A stretch of 64,000 nt of DNA from JAWKNZ01 sp041391425 (GTDB lineage Bacteria > Bdellovibrionota_B > Oligoflexia > Oligoflexales > JAWKNZ01). Location: the NCBI GenBank assembly GCA_041391425.1, contig JAWKNZ010000004.1, positions 370,680-434,679 on the forward strand, given 5' to 3'. Shown here one piece after another: positions 11,005 to 19,749 of the stretch. The position numbers and the translations under genes are program-made. Under the pieces are notes generated by a model that was not told the DNA's origin, did no database searches, and saw only the letters and a program-made list of their open reading frames with translations. Every line of letters begins with the position of its first letter. Position 1 is the stretch's first letter.

Positions 11005-11700
11005 TTATTTCTTAAACGGTGTGACATCTACCTTAACACCAGGACCCATGGTAGCAGACAATCCTATCTTTTTAAGATAGTTACCTTTCGCTGAAGAAGG
11101 CTTAGCCTTAATCAAGGCATCAACAACAGCTGATATATTTTCAGATAAATGATCTAAATTCATGCTAACTTTACCAACGGCAGTGTGAACAATACCTGCT
11201 TTATCGACACGAAACTCAGCACGACCTGCTTTAAGCTCTTTAATCGCTTTCACAACATCAAAAGTCACTGTTCCAACTTTTGGATTAGGCATCAAGCCAC
11301 GAGGACCCAAAACACGACCAAGCTTACCGACAACAGCCATCATATCCGGCGTTGCTACAACCTGATCAAAGTCCATCCAACCGCCGCTTATCTTCTCGGC
11401 CAAATCATCACCACCCACAAACTCAACATCTTCCTTAGAAGCTTCAACAGCCTTATCGCCCTTAGCAAAAACAACAATCCGCACACTTTTACCTAACCCA
11501 TGAGGTAAAGGGGTCGCTCCTCGAACGTTTTGGTCAGCATGCCTAGGATCAACACCAAGGTTCACAGACAAATCAACTGTTCCATCAAATTTTGTATAGG
11601 AAGTTTTTTGAACGAGTTCTACAGCTTCTTTTAAGGGGTAAAGTTTGTTACGATCAAAATTTTCGATAACCTTACGGTACTTCTTTCCGTGTTTCGCCAT
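11005..11700 (-). CDS. rplA: 50S ribosomal protein L1
   Basis: L1 forms the mobile stalk at the E site and in many bacteria represses its own operon by binding the rplK leader. The 231-residue protein is full length, with MAKHGKKYRKVIENFDRNKLY at the start, GRVLGPRGLMPNPKVGTV in the second domain and a C-terminal SATMGPGVKVD. It is downstream of rplK in the conserved order, and the frame is intact. Confidence 0.98.
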   Translation of the reverse strand: MAKHGKKYRKVIENFDRNKLYPLKEAVELVQKTSYTKFDGTVDLSVNLGVDPRHADQNVRGATPLPHGLGKSVRIVVFAKGDKAVEASKEDVEFVGGDDLAEKISGGWMDFDQVVATPDMMAVVGKLGRVLGPRGLMPNPKVGTVTFDVVKAIKELKAGRAEFRVDKAGIVHTAVGKVSMNLDHLSENISAVVDALIKAKPSSAKGNYLKKIGLSATMGPGVKVDVTPFKK

Positions 11701-11802
11701 CTTTCGGCTCCTCTAGTAGTGCAAGCGAGGCTTTCTAAAACCAACCTCTCCTACGTGAGATTCAACATAAATCACTATTTTAATTTTAAATATAAAACTA
11801 AC

Positions 11803-12225
11803 TTATTGGACTTCTAATCCCATGCTACGTGCCGATCCCATTACAATCTTAACAGCAGCATCTTCATCATAAGCATTCAAATCAGCCATCTTCGTCTTAG
11901 CAATTTCTCTAACCTGATCCATAGTTACCTTACCACAGGTTTCTTTTCCTGGATTCTGAGCACCTTTTTGCAAACTAGCTGCTTTTTTCAATAAATCAGA
12001 AGCAGGAGGGCTTTTCGTAATAAAAGAAAAAGACTTATCAGCATATACTGTAATTACTGTTGGTAATATAGAGCCAGCCTGCTTTTGCGTTCTAGCGTTG
12101 AATTCTTTACAAAAAGCCATGATGTTCACACCACGCTGACCTAAAGCTGGGCCAACTGGAGGAGCAGGGTTTGCCTTCCCAGCAGGAATCTGGAGTTTAA
12201 TAAATCCAGTTATTTTCTTAGCCAC
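11803..12225 (-). CDS. rplK: 50S ribosomal protein L11
   Basis: L11 binds the GTPase-associated centre of 23S rRNA and is needed for RelA activation in bacteria that have it. The 140-residue protein holds the proline-rich N-terminal block IPAGKANPAPPVGPALGQRG and the C-terminal rRNA-binding domain with MGSARSMGLEVQ. It lies about 230 bases downstream of nusG; the A/T-rich spacer may hold the operon leader, but no clear promoter or L1 site could be defined. Confidence 0.98.
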   Translation of the reverse strand: MAKKITGFIKLQIPAGKANPAPPVGPALGQRGVNIMAFCKEFNARTQKQAGSILPTVITVYADKSFSFITKSPPASDLLKKAASLQKGAQNPGKETCGKVTMDQVREIAKTKMADLNAYDEDAAVKIVMGSARSMGLEVQ

Positions 12226-12452
12226 AATGGACTCCTTTATATATCAACAACACTTTACTCGATATTCACTTACCAAATTTTCGTAACAGCACATATCAAG
12301 CTAATTTAACCGAGAGGGGATCTTTATGGTGTTTTTCTCTTTTAGTCAAGTAGTTTTTGTAATTTAGACTTGGAATTCAAATTTTTTTTACTCAATAGCT
12401 AAAAATGCTTATTTTAAAATCAAAAAAAGAAAAAAATTGCATAATTCAGAAC

Positions 12453-13151
12453 TTATTGTTTCACCACTTGCCCATATGAAAGCTCAACAGGAGTCTCTCG
12501 CCCGAAAATACTCACTAAAACCTTAAGCTTCTGCCTATCAGACTTAACCTCATCGATGATACCGTCGAAGTTGGTAAAAGGACCATCGATCACTTTTACA
12601 GACTCTCCCTTTTCAAAAGACAAACCTTCAGCTGCTTTATCAGCCTCTTCTCTCAACAGCTCCGGGCTCATTAAAGCAAGCACATCACGATCTGACATAG
12701 GTCTAGGCTTTTTCTGGTTTCCCACAAAGCCAGTGACTCTAGGAGTTCCGGTGACACATGCCATGGTATGCTCATCCAAGTCCATTTGCACTATCATATA
12801 GCCAGGGAAGGATGTCTTATCAACCTTCTTCTTTTTCCCACTCTTTAAAGCTTTCTCCACAACTGTCTTAGGAACAGTTACATTGCCAAATCTATCCTCT
12901 AAATTACTTCGCTTTATCCTGTCAAGTAGAGCATTTCTGGCTGCTTGTTCAAAGCCCGAATATGTATGGACAACATACCACTTAAACCTAGGATCTACAG
13001 GGTCAACATCGTCTTCTTGAAGAGAATCAGAACTCTCTTCCCCAGATTTCATAGCCTGAGCTTGTGTTTCAACGTCATCAGAACTATCCGCAACGCCCTT
13101 TTCAACATCACTGGCTTTTACTTCTTCTGGTTCGACTTCTTCATGATTCAT
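12453..13151 (-). CDS. nusG: Transcription termination/antitermination protein NusG with acidic N-terminal extension
   Basis: NusG binds RNA polymerase and links it to Rho or the ribosome. The NGN domain starts at about residue 57 (FKWYVVHTYSGFE) and includes FPGYMIVQMDL and VTGFVG; the KOW domain (GESVKVIDGPFTNFDG) ends the protein at residue 232. Typical NusG is near 175-180 residues. The extra 55 or so N-terminal residues are rich in Glu, Asp and Ser and look disordered. No good internal start replaces the ATG at 13,151. It sits 30 bases after secE. Confidence 0.96.
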   Translation of the reverse strand: MNHEEVEPEEVKASDVEKGVADSSDDVETQAQAMKSGEESSDSLQEDDVDPVDPRFKWYVVHTYSGFEQAARNALLDRIKRSNLEDRFGNVTVPKTVVEKALKSGKKKKVDKTSFPGYMIVQMDLDEHTMACVTGTPRVTGFVGNQKKPRPMSDRDVLALMSPELLREEADKAAEGLSFEKGESVKVIDGPFTNFDGIIDEVKSDRQKLKVLVSIFGRETPVELSYGQVVKQ

Positions 13152-13181
13152 CGCAAATCCCTCGTGTCTAATGCCCTATTT

Positions 13182-13562
13182 TTATGTAATAATTAGTTTT
13201 AAGGCCCAAGACCATACCAAATCAAACACACCCAAAATCACTGCAAAAACAGCAACAACCACCACAACAACAATTGTCATCCTCTTAGTATCCGGCAAAC
13301 TAGGCCAGGTCACTTTCCTTGCTTCGGCTACAGAGGCCAAATGGTAGTCTCTTCGCTGTTTATCAGAGCGAAACCACAGAATAATAGCAGCTCCAAACAC
13401 CACCGCCCCAATATTATTAACCATTGGAAACCAAGAGTCATAACGCTCAATCAATGACATTTGAACTCCAACAGTATTTATAGCCTGATACCCGACGTAT
13501 CCAGCAATTACTGCCAAAGCAATATAAACTGTGTTCACCCAAAAGCTATCGTCCTTATCCAT
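13182..13562 (-). CDS. secE: Preprotein translocase subunit SecE
   Basis: SecE clamps SecY in the protein-conducting channel. The 126-residue protein has three predicted membrane segments (near residues 9-26, 44-63 and 100-122), as in the longer gammaproteobacterial form. The conserved cytoplasmic amphipathic motif EARKVTWPSLPDTKRMTIVV precedes the last helix. It lies between tRNA-Trp and nusG, the usual place. Confidence 0.96.
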   Translation of the reverse strand: MDKDDSFWVNTVYIALAVIAGYVGYQAINTVGVQMSLIERYDSWFPMVNNIGAVVFGAAIILWFRSDKQRRDYHLASVAEARKVTWPSLPDTKRMTIVVVVVVAVFAVILGVFDLVWSWALKLIIT

Positions 13563-13656
13563 CTACTACCCCTCAACCATGGAAAAACTCAGAAAATACC
13601 ACACATCACAGAAGGCCTTTAGGTCAACTAAAAGACCTATAGGCTATAAACTAATG

Positions 13657-13733
13657 TGGCAGGCGAGGAGGGACTCGAACCCCCAGCATGCGGATTTGGA
13701 ATCCGCCGCTCTACCAATTGGAGCTACTCGCCT
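13657..13733 (-). tRNA. trpT: tRNA-Trp (anticodon CCA)
   Basis: The minus strand folds into a full cloverleaf. The acceptor arms AGGCGAG and CTCGCCT pair, the anticodon stem is GCGGA/TCCGC around TTCCAAA, the T-arm is GGGGG-TTCGAGT-CCCTC, and the 3' CCA is encoded. It sits between tuf and secE. Confidence 0.96.
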
Positions 13734-14051
13734 ATATGTCATCTTTAAACACAACTTCTTAATATTTCAAAATCCTACTTATCCAAAGCTAACAGTTAGT
13801 ATTATAAGCAAGGACATGTCAACCAAAGATTATCCCTAAATCTGTCAAAACATCTTTCAAAATCAAGATAAAAGCATATAAACAGAAGATAACCGAAAAT
13901 AAAAGCAGGACAACCTTTCGATAGTCCTGCTTTGGAAAGTTCTTTCTTAGAACCTGATGAAAAAATCACCATAAAATTCCTGCAAATAGGCTTTTCAGCG
14001 AGTCTTTACTTAAGAAAATTAACTTCCACAATAGAACCCAGATTCGGAAAC
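13734..14051. other. tuf-trpT spacer
   Basis: About 320 bases without a coding sequence. The only clear element is the hairpin listed at 13,902-13,933; the rest is A/T-rich with no recognisable feature. Confidence 0.5.
13902..13933 (-). terminator. Hairpin terminator after tuf
   Basis: AAAGCAGGAC and GTCCTGCTTT form a perfect 10-bp stem around a 12-base loop. On the minus strand it is followed by a T-rich stretch (TTTTATTTTC). It lies about 120 bases after the tuf stop and probably ends the tRNA-tuf transcript. Confidence 0.75.
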
Positions 14052-15233
14052 TTAGTCCATATCAGCAACAACACCGGCTTATTTCATGCGGCTACACCCT
14101 ACGGATAGCAAATCTCAACTCTTTATCCATAGCAATTGGGGCAATCAATTCTACTTCCATGTCGATATTGTCACCAGGCATAACCATTTCAACATTATCA
14201 GGCAACTTCACAGAGCCTGTAATATCTGTTGACCCTAAAATAAAACTGAGTCCTATATCCCTTGAAGAATGGAGTATGACAGCCACCTTCTTCCTTAGTC
14301 AATACATAGACTTAGGCCTTAAATTTAGTGTGAGGCTTGATGCTTCCTGGTACAGCAAGAACTTGTCCACGAACAACGTCTTCACGTTCCCAATACCACG
14401 TAAGAAGAATACGCTTGTTGTCGCAACACGACCTTCGTCAAAGCTTTCTAAACATTTCAACGCCAGTACAAGTCGTAGTTACAGTGTCTTTTAGTCCAAC
14501 TGTTGAATTTCTTCACCAACTTTAATAATACCTTTTTCAATACGGCCAGTTACAACAGTACCACGTCCAGAGATAGAAAACACATCTTCGATAGGCATGA
14601 TAAATGGCATATCCTTGGGTCGCTCAGGAACTGGAATAAATTCGTCAGCTGCTTCGATAAGTTCAACAACCTTAGCCGCATAAGGATCATCAACGGGCAA
14701 AGACTCTAAAGCAAGGGCAGATCCACGGATGATTGGAGTGTCATCACCAGGATATTCATATTGGTCTAGTAACTCACGAACTTCCATCTCAACCAGGTCT
14801 AACAATTCTTCATCATCAACCATATCTTACTTGTTCAAAGACGATAATCTTAGGAACACCAACCTGACGCGCTAATAAGATATGCTCACGAGTCTGTGGC
14901 ATTGGACCATCTGCGACACTTACTACCAAAATTGCACCGTCCATCTGAGCAGCACCAGTAATCATGTTTTTAACATAGTCAGCATGTGGGCAGTCAACGT
15001 GAGCATAATGGCGAGTTGCTGACTCGTACTCAACGTGAAGTGGAAATAGTAATACCACGAGCTTTCTCTTCTGGAGCCTTGTCGATCTCATCAAACGCCT
15101 TAACCTCGCCACCATGGGCCATAGACATTACTTTTGTAATCGCAGCTGTTAATGTTGTTTTACCATGGTCAACGTGTCCGATAGTACCAACGTTAACATG
15201 AGGCTTATTGCGTTCAAATTTTTCCTTTGCCAT
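14052..15233 (-). pseudogene. tuf: Elongation factor Tu gene broken by many small indels
   Basis: EF-Tu delivers aminoacyl-tRNA to the ribosome. Recognisable pieces run in order: MAKEKFERNKPHVNVGTIG with the P-loop HVDHGKTT, then EYESATRHYAHVDCP-HADYV, DDEELLDLVEMEVREL, GDDTPIIRGSAL, GRGTVVTGRIEKG and NVEMVMPGDN. More than ten frameshifts or missing codons separate them; for example the Gly of DCPGHADY and the Lys of GSALKAL are absent. The 3' end still reads AGVVADMD-stop. Changes are mostly one- to three-base indels between conserved stretches, which fits an unpolished read of a repeated gene as well as true decay. The start at 15,233 has a GGAGG site. Position matches tufB of Escherichia coli. 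Confidence 0.85.
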
Positions 15234-15366
15234 TTTTTCCTCCAACGGACGTCGGACTTAATACAATGCCGACACAGATACAAAATAAAGCTAACTATCA
15301 GCCAAAATATCGAAAACGCAGCCATTGCGCTATTCTAAAAAGTTCTAACAACCTAAAATTTAAAGA

Positions 15367-15442
15367 TGGAGCCGAAATGGGGAGTTGAACCCGCGACCCT
15401 CGTGCACACCAAGGACGCGCTCTACCCGAGCTACCCCGGGCC
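15367..15442 (-). tRNA. tRNA-Thr (anticodon GGU), imperfect fold
   Basis: The D-arm, the anticodon region CGTCC-TTGGTGT, the T-loop TTCAACT and the terminal TCCA identify a tRNA-Thr(GGU) in the position of thrT, just upstream of tuf. However, the 3' half of the anticodon stem reads GCACG instead of GGACG, the T-stem is mismatched, and the 5' acceptor strand does not pair with TTTCGGC. The 5' boundary is therefore approximate. The damage adjoins the corrupted tuf sequence and probably shares its cause. Confidence 0.65.
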
Positions 15443-15579
15443 GAGCTACAAATCAACAATGCTCGCCACTAAATCAAACCAGTACTTATCAGGACCCCAG
15501 GATATTTCACCCGTTCTAATAATGTCACTACCTATCATCTTAATTAAATGCAACGAAATCTGCACAGATGCACCGATTC

Positions 15580-15655
15580 TGGAGCGGGAGACGGGATTCG
15601 AACCCGCGACCCTTGGCTTGGAAGGCTAAGTAACAGCCAGCTGAGCTACTCCCGC
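15580..15655 (-). tRNA. tRNA-Gly (anticodon UCC)
   Basis: Acceptor arms GCGGGAG/CTCCCGC pair, the anticodon loop centres on TTCCAA, the T-arm is GCGGG-TTCGAAT-CCCGT and CCA is encoded. One anticodon-stem pair is off (TTAGCC against GCCAAG), possibly a sequence error. It has the position of glyT in the thr-tyr-gly-thr-tuf array. Confidence 0.9.
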
Positions 15656-15734
15656 ATATCCGTCTGCAAACACCCTATTTTACTGACCGAAGCGGTCACC
15701 CAACCAGGTTTAAGTTCGCCTCAACGGCCAAAAA

Positions 15735-15820
15735 TGGTGGAGGGGACTGGATTCGAACCAGTGTAGGATAAATCCAACGGGTTTACAGCCCCGCCCCCAT
15801 TGGCCAGCTCGGGCACCTCC
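15735..15820 (-). tRNA. tRNA-Tyr (anticodon GUA)
   Basis: This is an 86-base class II tRNA with a long variable arm. Acceptor GGAGGTG opens the molecule, the anticodon loop is CTGTAAA, the T-arm is CTGG-TTCGAAT-CCAG and CCA is encoded. Only one base separates it from the upstream tRNA-Thr. Confidence 0.95.
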
Positions 15821-15821
15821 A

Positions 15822-15896
15822 TGGAGCTGGTGATGGGACTTGAACCCGCAACCTGCTGATTACAAATCAGCTGCTCTATAATTGAGCTACACCAGC
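15822..15896 (-). tRNA. tRNA-Thr (anticodon UGU)
   Basis: Acceptor GCTGGTG pairs with CACCAGC, the anticodon stem GCTGA/TCAGC holds the loop with TGT, the T-arm is GCGGG-TTCAAGT-CCCAT and CCA is encoded. It is the first gene of the tRNA-tuf array; the promoter should lie in the 190 bases upstream, but no convincing -35/-10 pair was found. Confidence 0.95.
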
Positions 15897-16087
15897 AAAC
15901 CATAGCGCAAAAAATACTGAAGAATCATCAATTTCCCTACGCATAGATAGAGGTTGATACTAGTTATTCACAGAAGATCAAGAGTTCTTGCAAAGATTTG
16001 TAAAGCCTATCACTTTTTTTGAGACTCGGCAAAGTGCGACGTGGTCAACCACAACAGAGGCATGCGTTTGGGCAGGCTAAAGCCAAC

Positions 16088-16935
16088 TCAAGGCTGAGCA
16101 AAACTATCAATGATAATTCCAGCCGCAACTGAAACATTTCAAAGATTCAAGCCCATCCTCTCGCCCACCAATAGCCACTATCCTGTCGCAAGACTTCCGC
16201 ACAATATGAGAGAGACCAGAACCCTCTGACCCTAGAACAAGCACAGTTTTATCATAAAAGCCTGCTACGTCTTTATAATCTTCACCACCCATATCAGCGC
16301 CGATGATCCAATAATCCATTTCTTTTAGTTTTTTAAGGGATCTCACGAGATTGGTAACACAAAACAGCTCCACTAACGAAAACCCTCCTTGCGAAGTAGC
16401 TACGGATGCATTCGTCAATTTCACCTGTCTATCTTTTGGTAAAAGGATAAAATTCACACCAAAACCGCAAGTTCATAGCTATCGCGCCTAAGTTTTTCTA
16501 GGATCTGCAATACTGATCCAAAGCTGAAATCAATTTTGGCTCTTTTCCATTCCCAATATTACGGTACAAATCAGCTTCTTGAAGCATAGCAACGCGGATA
16601 ACAGCCCATAGATTAGACTTAATAAAGCTGGCATCGTTTCGTTTTTGCCATTCTTCATTAGTAGCATACAGCTTAATACGATCTATATTCTCAGAGCGAA
16701 ATAGCTTTGAACGGTCTTTTTCATCAACAACAACGTAGACAATCTTTTTCGGGTTGAAACGGATAAACTCATTTATTGCTGATAAACCATCTACAATAAA
16801 CTCATCATCTCCTAAAAAATCATAGGCCTGCTTATTACCACCATTTTTATTTCGAACTTTCAATGCCTGCTGCCCAGCAAGCTTAATTGCTTTTGACGGA
16901 GTATTTTTTTGATTATACTCTCTCTTTCTTTTCAT
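16088..16935 (-). CDS. SpoU/TrmH-family RNA 2'-O-methyltransferase (several frameshifts)
   Basis: The three SpoU motifs can be read in different frames: ADPRNLGAIA near 16,480, LVLGSEGSGL, and LNVSVAAGIIID near the end. These form the SAM-binding trefoil knot of 2'-O-ribose methyltransferases such as RlmB. The N-terminal 140 residues resemble the substrate-binding extension of that family. Several indels near 16,460-16,500 and an extra A before NVSVAAG break the frame; after repair the gene would end ...DSFAQP at 16,088. The ATG overlaps the stop of the upstream small ORF (ATGA), which suggests coupling. Sequence error is likelier than decay, as with tuf. Confidence 0.75.
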
Positions 16936-17175
16936 GAAGCTAATCTTTTATAGTGAGCCCTTAGACCTTTAGCAATCTCATAAGGAAGATGGTCCAATGA
17001 AAGCTGTAGAAGAAACTGCACAAGACAATCAATGCGAATAATAAAATAATTAACACGGCTATGCGTGGATTTACTGACTGAAAATCCTTTCAATCGAGCA
17101 ACGGCGCTAATATGACCTTCTTGCGTCAAAAAGATAGATGGATAAAGAATCTTCGTCTAAACCTTCCGCCATCAT
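16932..17175 (-). CDS. Small protein of unknown function (one apparent frameshift)
   Basis: A reading frame starting MMAEGLDEDSLSIYL continues as TQEGHISAVARLKGFSVSKS and ends HYKRLAS, giving about 80 residues after one correction in the T-run near 17,125. It fills the gap between the DUF4388 gene and the SpoU methyltransferase and overlaps the start of the latter. No family was recognised. The tight packing supports a real gene. Confidence 0.45.
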
Positions 17176-17183
17176 TCTTAAGT

Positions 17184-18170
17184 CTATTTTGGTAACGAAA
17201 CACCATTCATTTGAAAAGCCTTACGGACCTCGCTCAACATAAATGAATATATATCCAATTTATTCTGTAGCTTTTTAAGATGCAACTTATCACTGTGGAG
17301 TTGGCTGTCTTCAGAGGGAGAGATACTGCAGATACCACGATTAACGAGAAGCATCAATGCAGCAAGAGTATTCAACTCTAACAACTTTGAAGTTCGCAAT
17401 ATATCTTCAATATTCTTAGATTTCTCGATCATCCCAATCAAATCAGCGATAAAATTCCCTTCACCTACCTCCAGCTTAACGTACTCAGGATTAATGACCT
17501 GTACCTCTGTATCTTGCTGCAGACGAGCAACAAAGTCTCGATACATACAACCATATCCATGACAAGACTCCAAAAAGCTATAGCTACCTTCAGTAAAAAC
17601 GACTTGTGTTGGGGCAGGAGCATTGTCCCTAAGCATTTCAAAATAAACATACTCTGACATAAAAATCGAACGTACCAACTCTCTAACCTGGCACTTCAAA
17701 GCATCCCAAAGCTGTAAATTTGAAAACACTCCGCTAGCAAGAAGTACCTGACCAAACTTTTTTTCTCGACTAACCTTAACCGAAGTATCCATCAGTTGAT
17801 CTATCGTCAACAAACCTTTTCTATAAAGGACTTCCCCCAAACGATCATCCATGACGTTGGTTCCGGCAAAAACTATCTCACCATCTAAAAAATAAACTCG
17901 TTTTATACCAAACCCTGTATCAACAACAATCGTTCCAGACCATTTGCGATGATGTACACCAAAGATAAAATCAGTAAAAGTATCAATTGAGCACCAAGCA
18001 TTACCGTCATTTGAGATCGGCATCTGTTTCGTCAGTTCATTGCTTTGCAACAAAAACCTGCCAACACCAAATTCTCTAATAGACCAATCCCCACTTTCTG
18101 CATTTTCAATTGAAGGGCCTGAAATTTTCAGAATACCAGAGGACGAATCTACGCTATAGCCAGAACTCAT
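17184..18170 (-). CDS. DUF4388-domain protein
   Basis: The 328-residue protein contains a DUF4388 region at about residues 75-180: a strand-rich segment followed by YFLDGEIVFAGTNVMDDRLGEVLYRKG, the pattern seen in PatA-like proteins of deltaproteobacteria and cyanobacteria. No signal peptide or membrane helix was seen, so it is probably cytoplasmic. It starts four bases after ntrX and is likely co-transcribed with the NtrYX pair. The family often accompanies two-component and motility systems; a signalling role is inference. Confidence 0.7.
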   Translation of the reverse strand: MSSGYSVDSSSGILKISGPSIENAESGDWSIREFGVGRFLLQSNELTKQMPISNDGNAWCSIDTFTDFIFGVHHRKWSGTIVVDTGFGIKRVYFLDGEIVFAGTNVMDDRLGEVLYRKGLLTIDQLMDTSVKVSREKKFGQVLLASGVFSNLQLWDALKCQVRELVRSIFMSEYVYFEMLRDNAPAPTQVVFTEGSYSFLESCHGYGCMYRDFVARLQQDTEVQVINPEYVKLEVGEGNFIADLIGMIEKSKNIEDILRTSKLLELNTLAALMLLVNRGICSISPSEDSQLHSDKLHLKKLQNKLDIYSFMLSEVRKAFQMNGVSLPK

Positions 18171-18174
18171 CTAA

Positions 18175-19587
18175 TTATCCTTTCAACCTTTTTAGGTCAA
18201 TCTCATAAAATCGTAGTTTTCTATGTAAATTACTTCTTTCAATACCAATTGAATCTGCAGTTTTAGATACATTCCAGTCATTTTCCTCTAATCGCTTTAT
18301 AATAAAAGTTTTTTCAAACTCAACTTTAGCTTCTTTTAATGATAATCCCGGCTTTGCATCAATAAAGTCTATACTCTCTGCATTCCTACCAATGCCACCG
18401 TCCAACGGCTCGCTATCTCCCCCCAAAGAAGGCAATTCAGGCACATCAATTATCGGTGAAACTACCAAAATGCAGAGCCTTTCCAAGAAGTTTTTCAGCT
18501 CTCGCACATTTCCTGGCCAGTGGTAACTAATTAACCTTTTCATAGCTTCATCTGAAAAAACCTTCTTTTTTTCATCGAGCTCGATGGCCATTAGGTTTAA
18601 AAAATGTTCGACTAAAATAGGGATATCCGAAATTCTTTCTCTCAAAGGCGGGACTGAAATAGGAATTACATTCAAACGATAAAATAAGTCTTCTCTAAAT
18701 TTTCCTTGCTTTATTTCTTCTTGCAAGTTTTTATTCGTCGCGGCGATAACTCTTACATCTATATTAATAGTTTCATCGCTTCCTACGCGCTCAAAACTCT
18801 GCTCTTGTAAAATACGCAAAACTTTTGCCTGCGTTTTAAGAGACATGTCAGCTATTTCATCTAAAAACAAGGTGCCACGATGAGCTAGCTCAAACTTGCC
18901 ACGCTTCATTGAAACAGCATTAGTAAAAGCACCTTTAACATGCCCAAACAATTCACTCTCTATCAACTCCTCAGGAATTGCTGCACAATTAACCGCCACA
19001 AAAGGCCTATCAGATCTCGGACTCAATAGATGAATATTTCTAGCCACGACCTCTTTACCTGAGCCATTTTCACCAGTAATCAAAACCCAACTATTACGCG
19101 GCGCAACCACACCAACCTGACGCCTAACACTATGTATAGCTTCTGATTCTCCGACCATATCATATTTTTTAGCATGATGACTCTTATGCCGCAGCTTTCG
19201 CGACGATTCGTAAGCCTGATCGACCATAGCTAAAAATTTTTCTAGAGATAGAGGCTTTTCAATAAAATTACTAGCACCTAACTTCGTCGCTCTAACAGCT
19301 GTCTCAATAGTACCGTGGCCACTCATAATTAAAATTGGAACATTTTTATCGACGGCTTTCATCCGCTGTAATGTTTCGATGCCATCCATACCCTCCATCC
19401 AAACATCCAACACCACCAGATCTGGATGCTCATTTTTAAATAAGCTCAGACCTTCATTACCTGAAAAAGCTGTATAAGAATCCCAGCCTTCATCGGAAAG
19501 TACACCGGCTAAAGTCTCACATATTGCCGCTTCATCATCCACTATCAAAGCGACTGGTCTACCATTTCCCTTTAAAGATGCTTTCAT
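18175..19587 (-). CDS. ntrX: NtrX-like sigma-54-dependent response regulator
   Basis: A receiver domain (residues about 13-130) holds VDDE, the phospho-acceptor in LVVLDVWMEGMDG and the conserved Lys in FIEKPL. The AAA+ domain has Walker A GENGSGKE, an intact GAFTNA-type loop (KGAFTNAVSMKRG) and LFLDEIADMS. The C-terminal helix-turn-helix reads SKTADSIGIERSNLHRKL. It pairs with the upstream kinase NtrY. The start at 19,587 has AGAGG at a good distance and gives the usual receiver start. The loop threonine is kept, but the following Gly is Asn. Confidence 0.9.
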   Translation of the reverse strand: MKASLKGNGRPVALIVDDEAAICETLAGVLSDEGWDSYTAFSGNEGLSLFKNEHPDLVVLDVWMEGMDGIETLQRMKAVDKNVPILIMSGHGTIETAVRATKLGASNFIEKPLSLEKFLAMVDQAYESSRKLRHKSHHAKKYDMVGESEAIHSVRRQVGVVAPRNSWVLITGENGSGKEVVARNIHLLSPRSDRPFVAVNCAAIPEELIESELFGHVKGAFTNAVSMKRGKFELAHRGTLFLDEIADMSLKTQAKVLRILQEQSFERVGSDETINIDVRVIAATNKNLQEEIKQGKFREDLFYRLNVIPISVPPLRERISDIPILVEHFLNLMAIELDEKKKVFSDEAMKRLISYHWPGNVRELKNFLERLCILVVSPIIDVPELPSLGGDSEPLDGGIGRNAESIDFIDAKPGLSLKEAKVEFEKTFIIKRLEENDWNVSKTADSIGIERSNLHRKLRFYEIDLKRLKG

Positions 19588-19749
19588 TTTCCTCTTTAGA
19601 CTTTTAGAACAGTTCCAACATTTCGACTTCAAGAAAAAAAGTAAAAAATGCGTCTTTCATTTAAACACAATAATTACATTTTAGATACTTATATCCTTTT
19701 CAGCCTGCGACGAGTATTTTTTAAGCAAACCTTGTAATGCTAATAGAGG

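Noticed and set aside
14092..15233. Several small independent genes in the tuf region
   Set aside because: Each piece aligns in order with EF-Tu, so they are parts of one broken gene.
15897..16087. Promoter for the tRNA-tuf array
   Set aside because: Several weak TTGATC/TATCAA-like combinations occur but none has both good boxes and spacing, so no coordinates were assigned.
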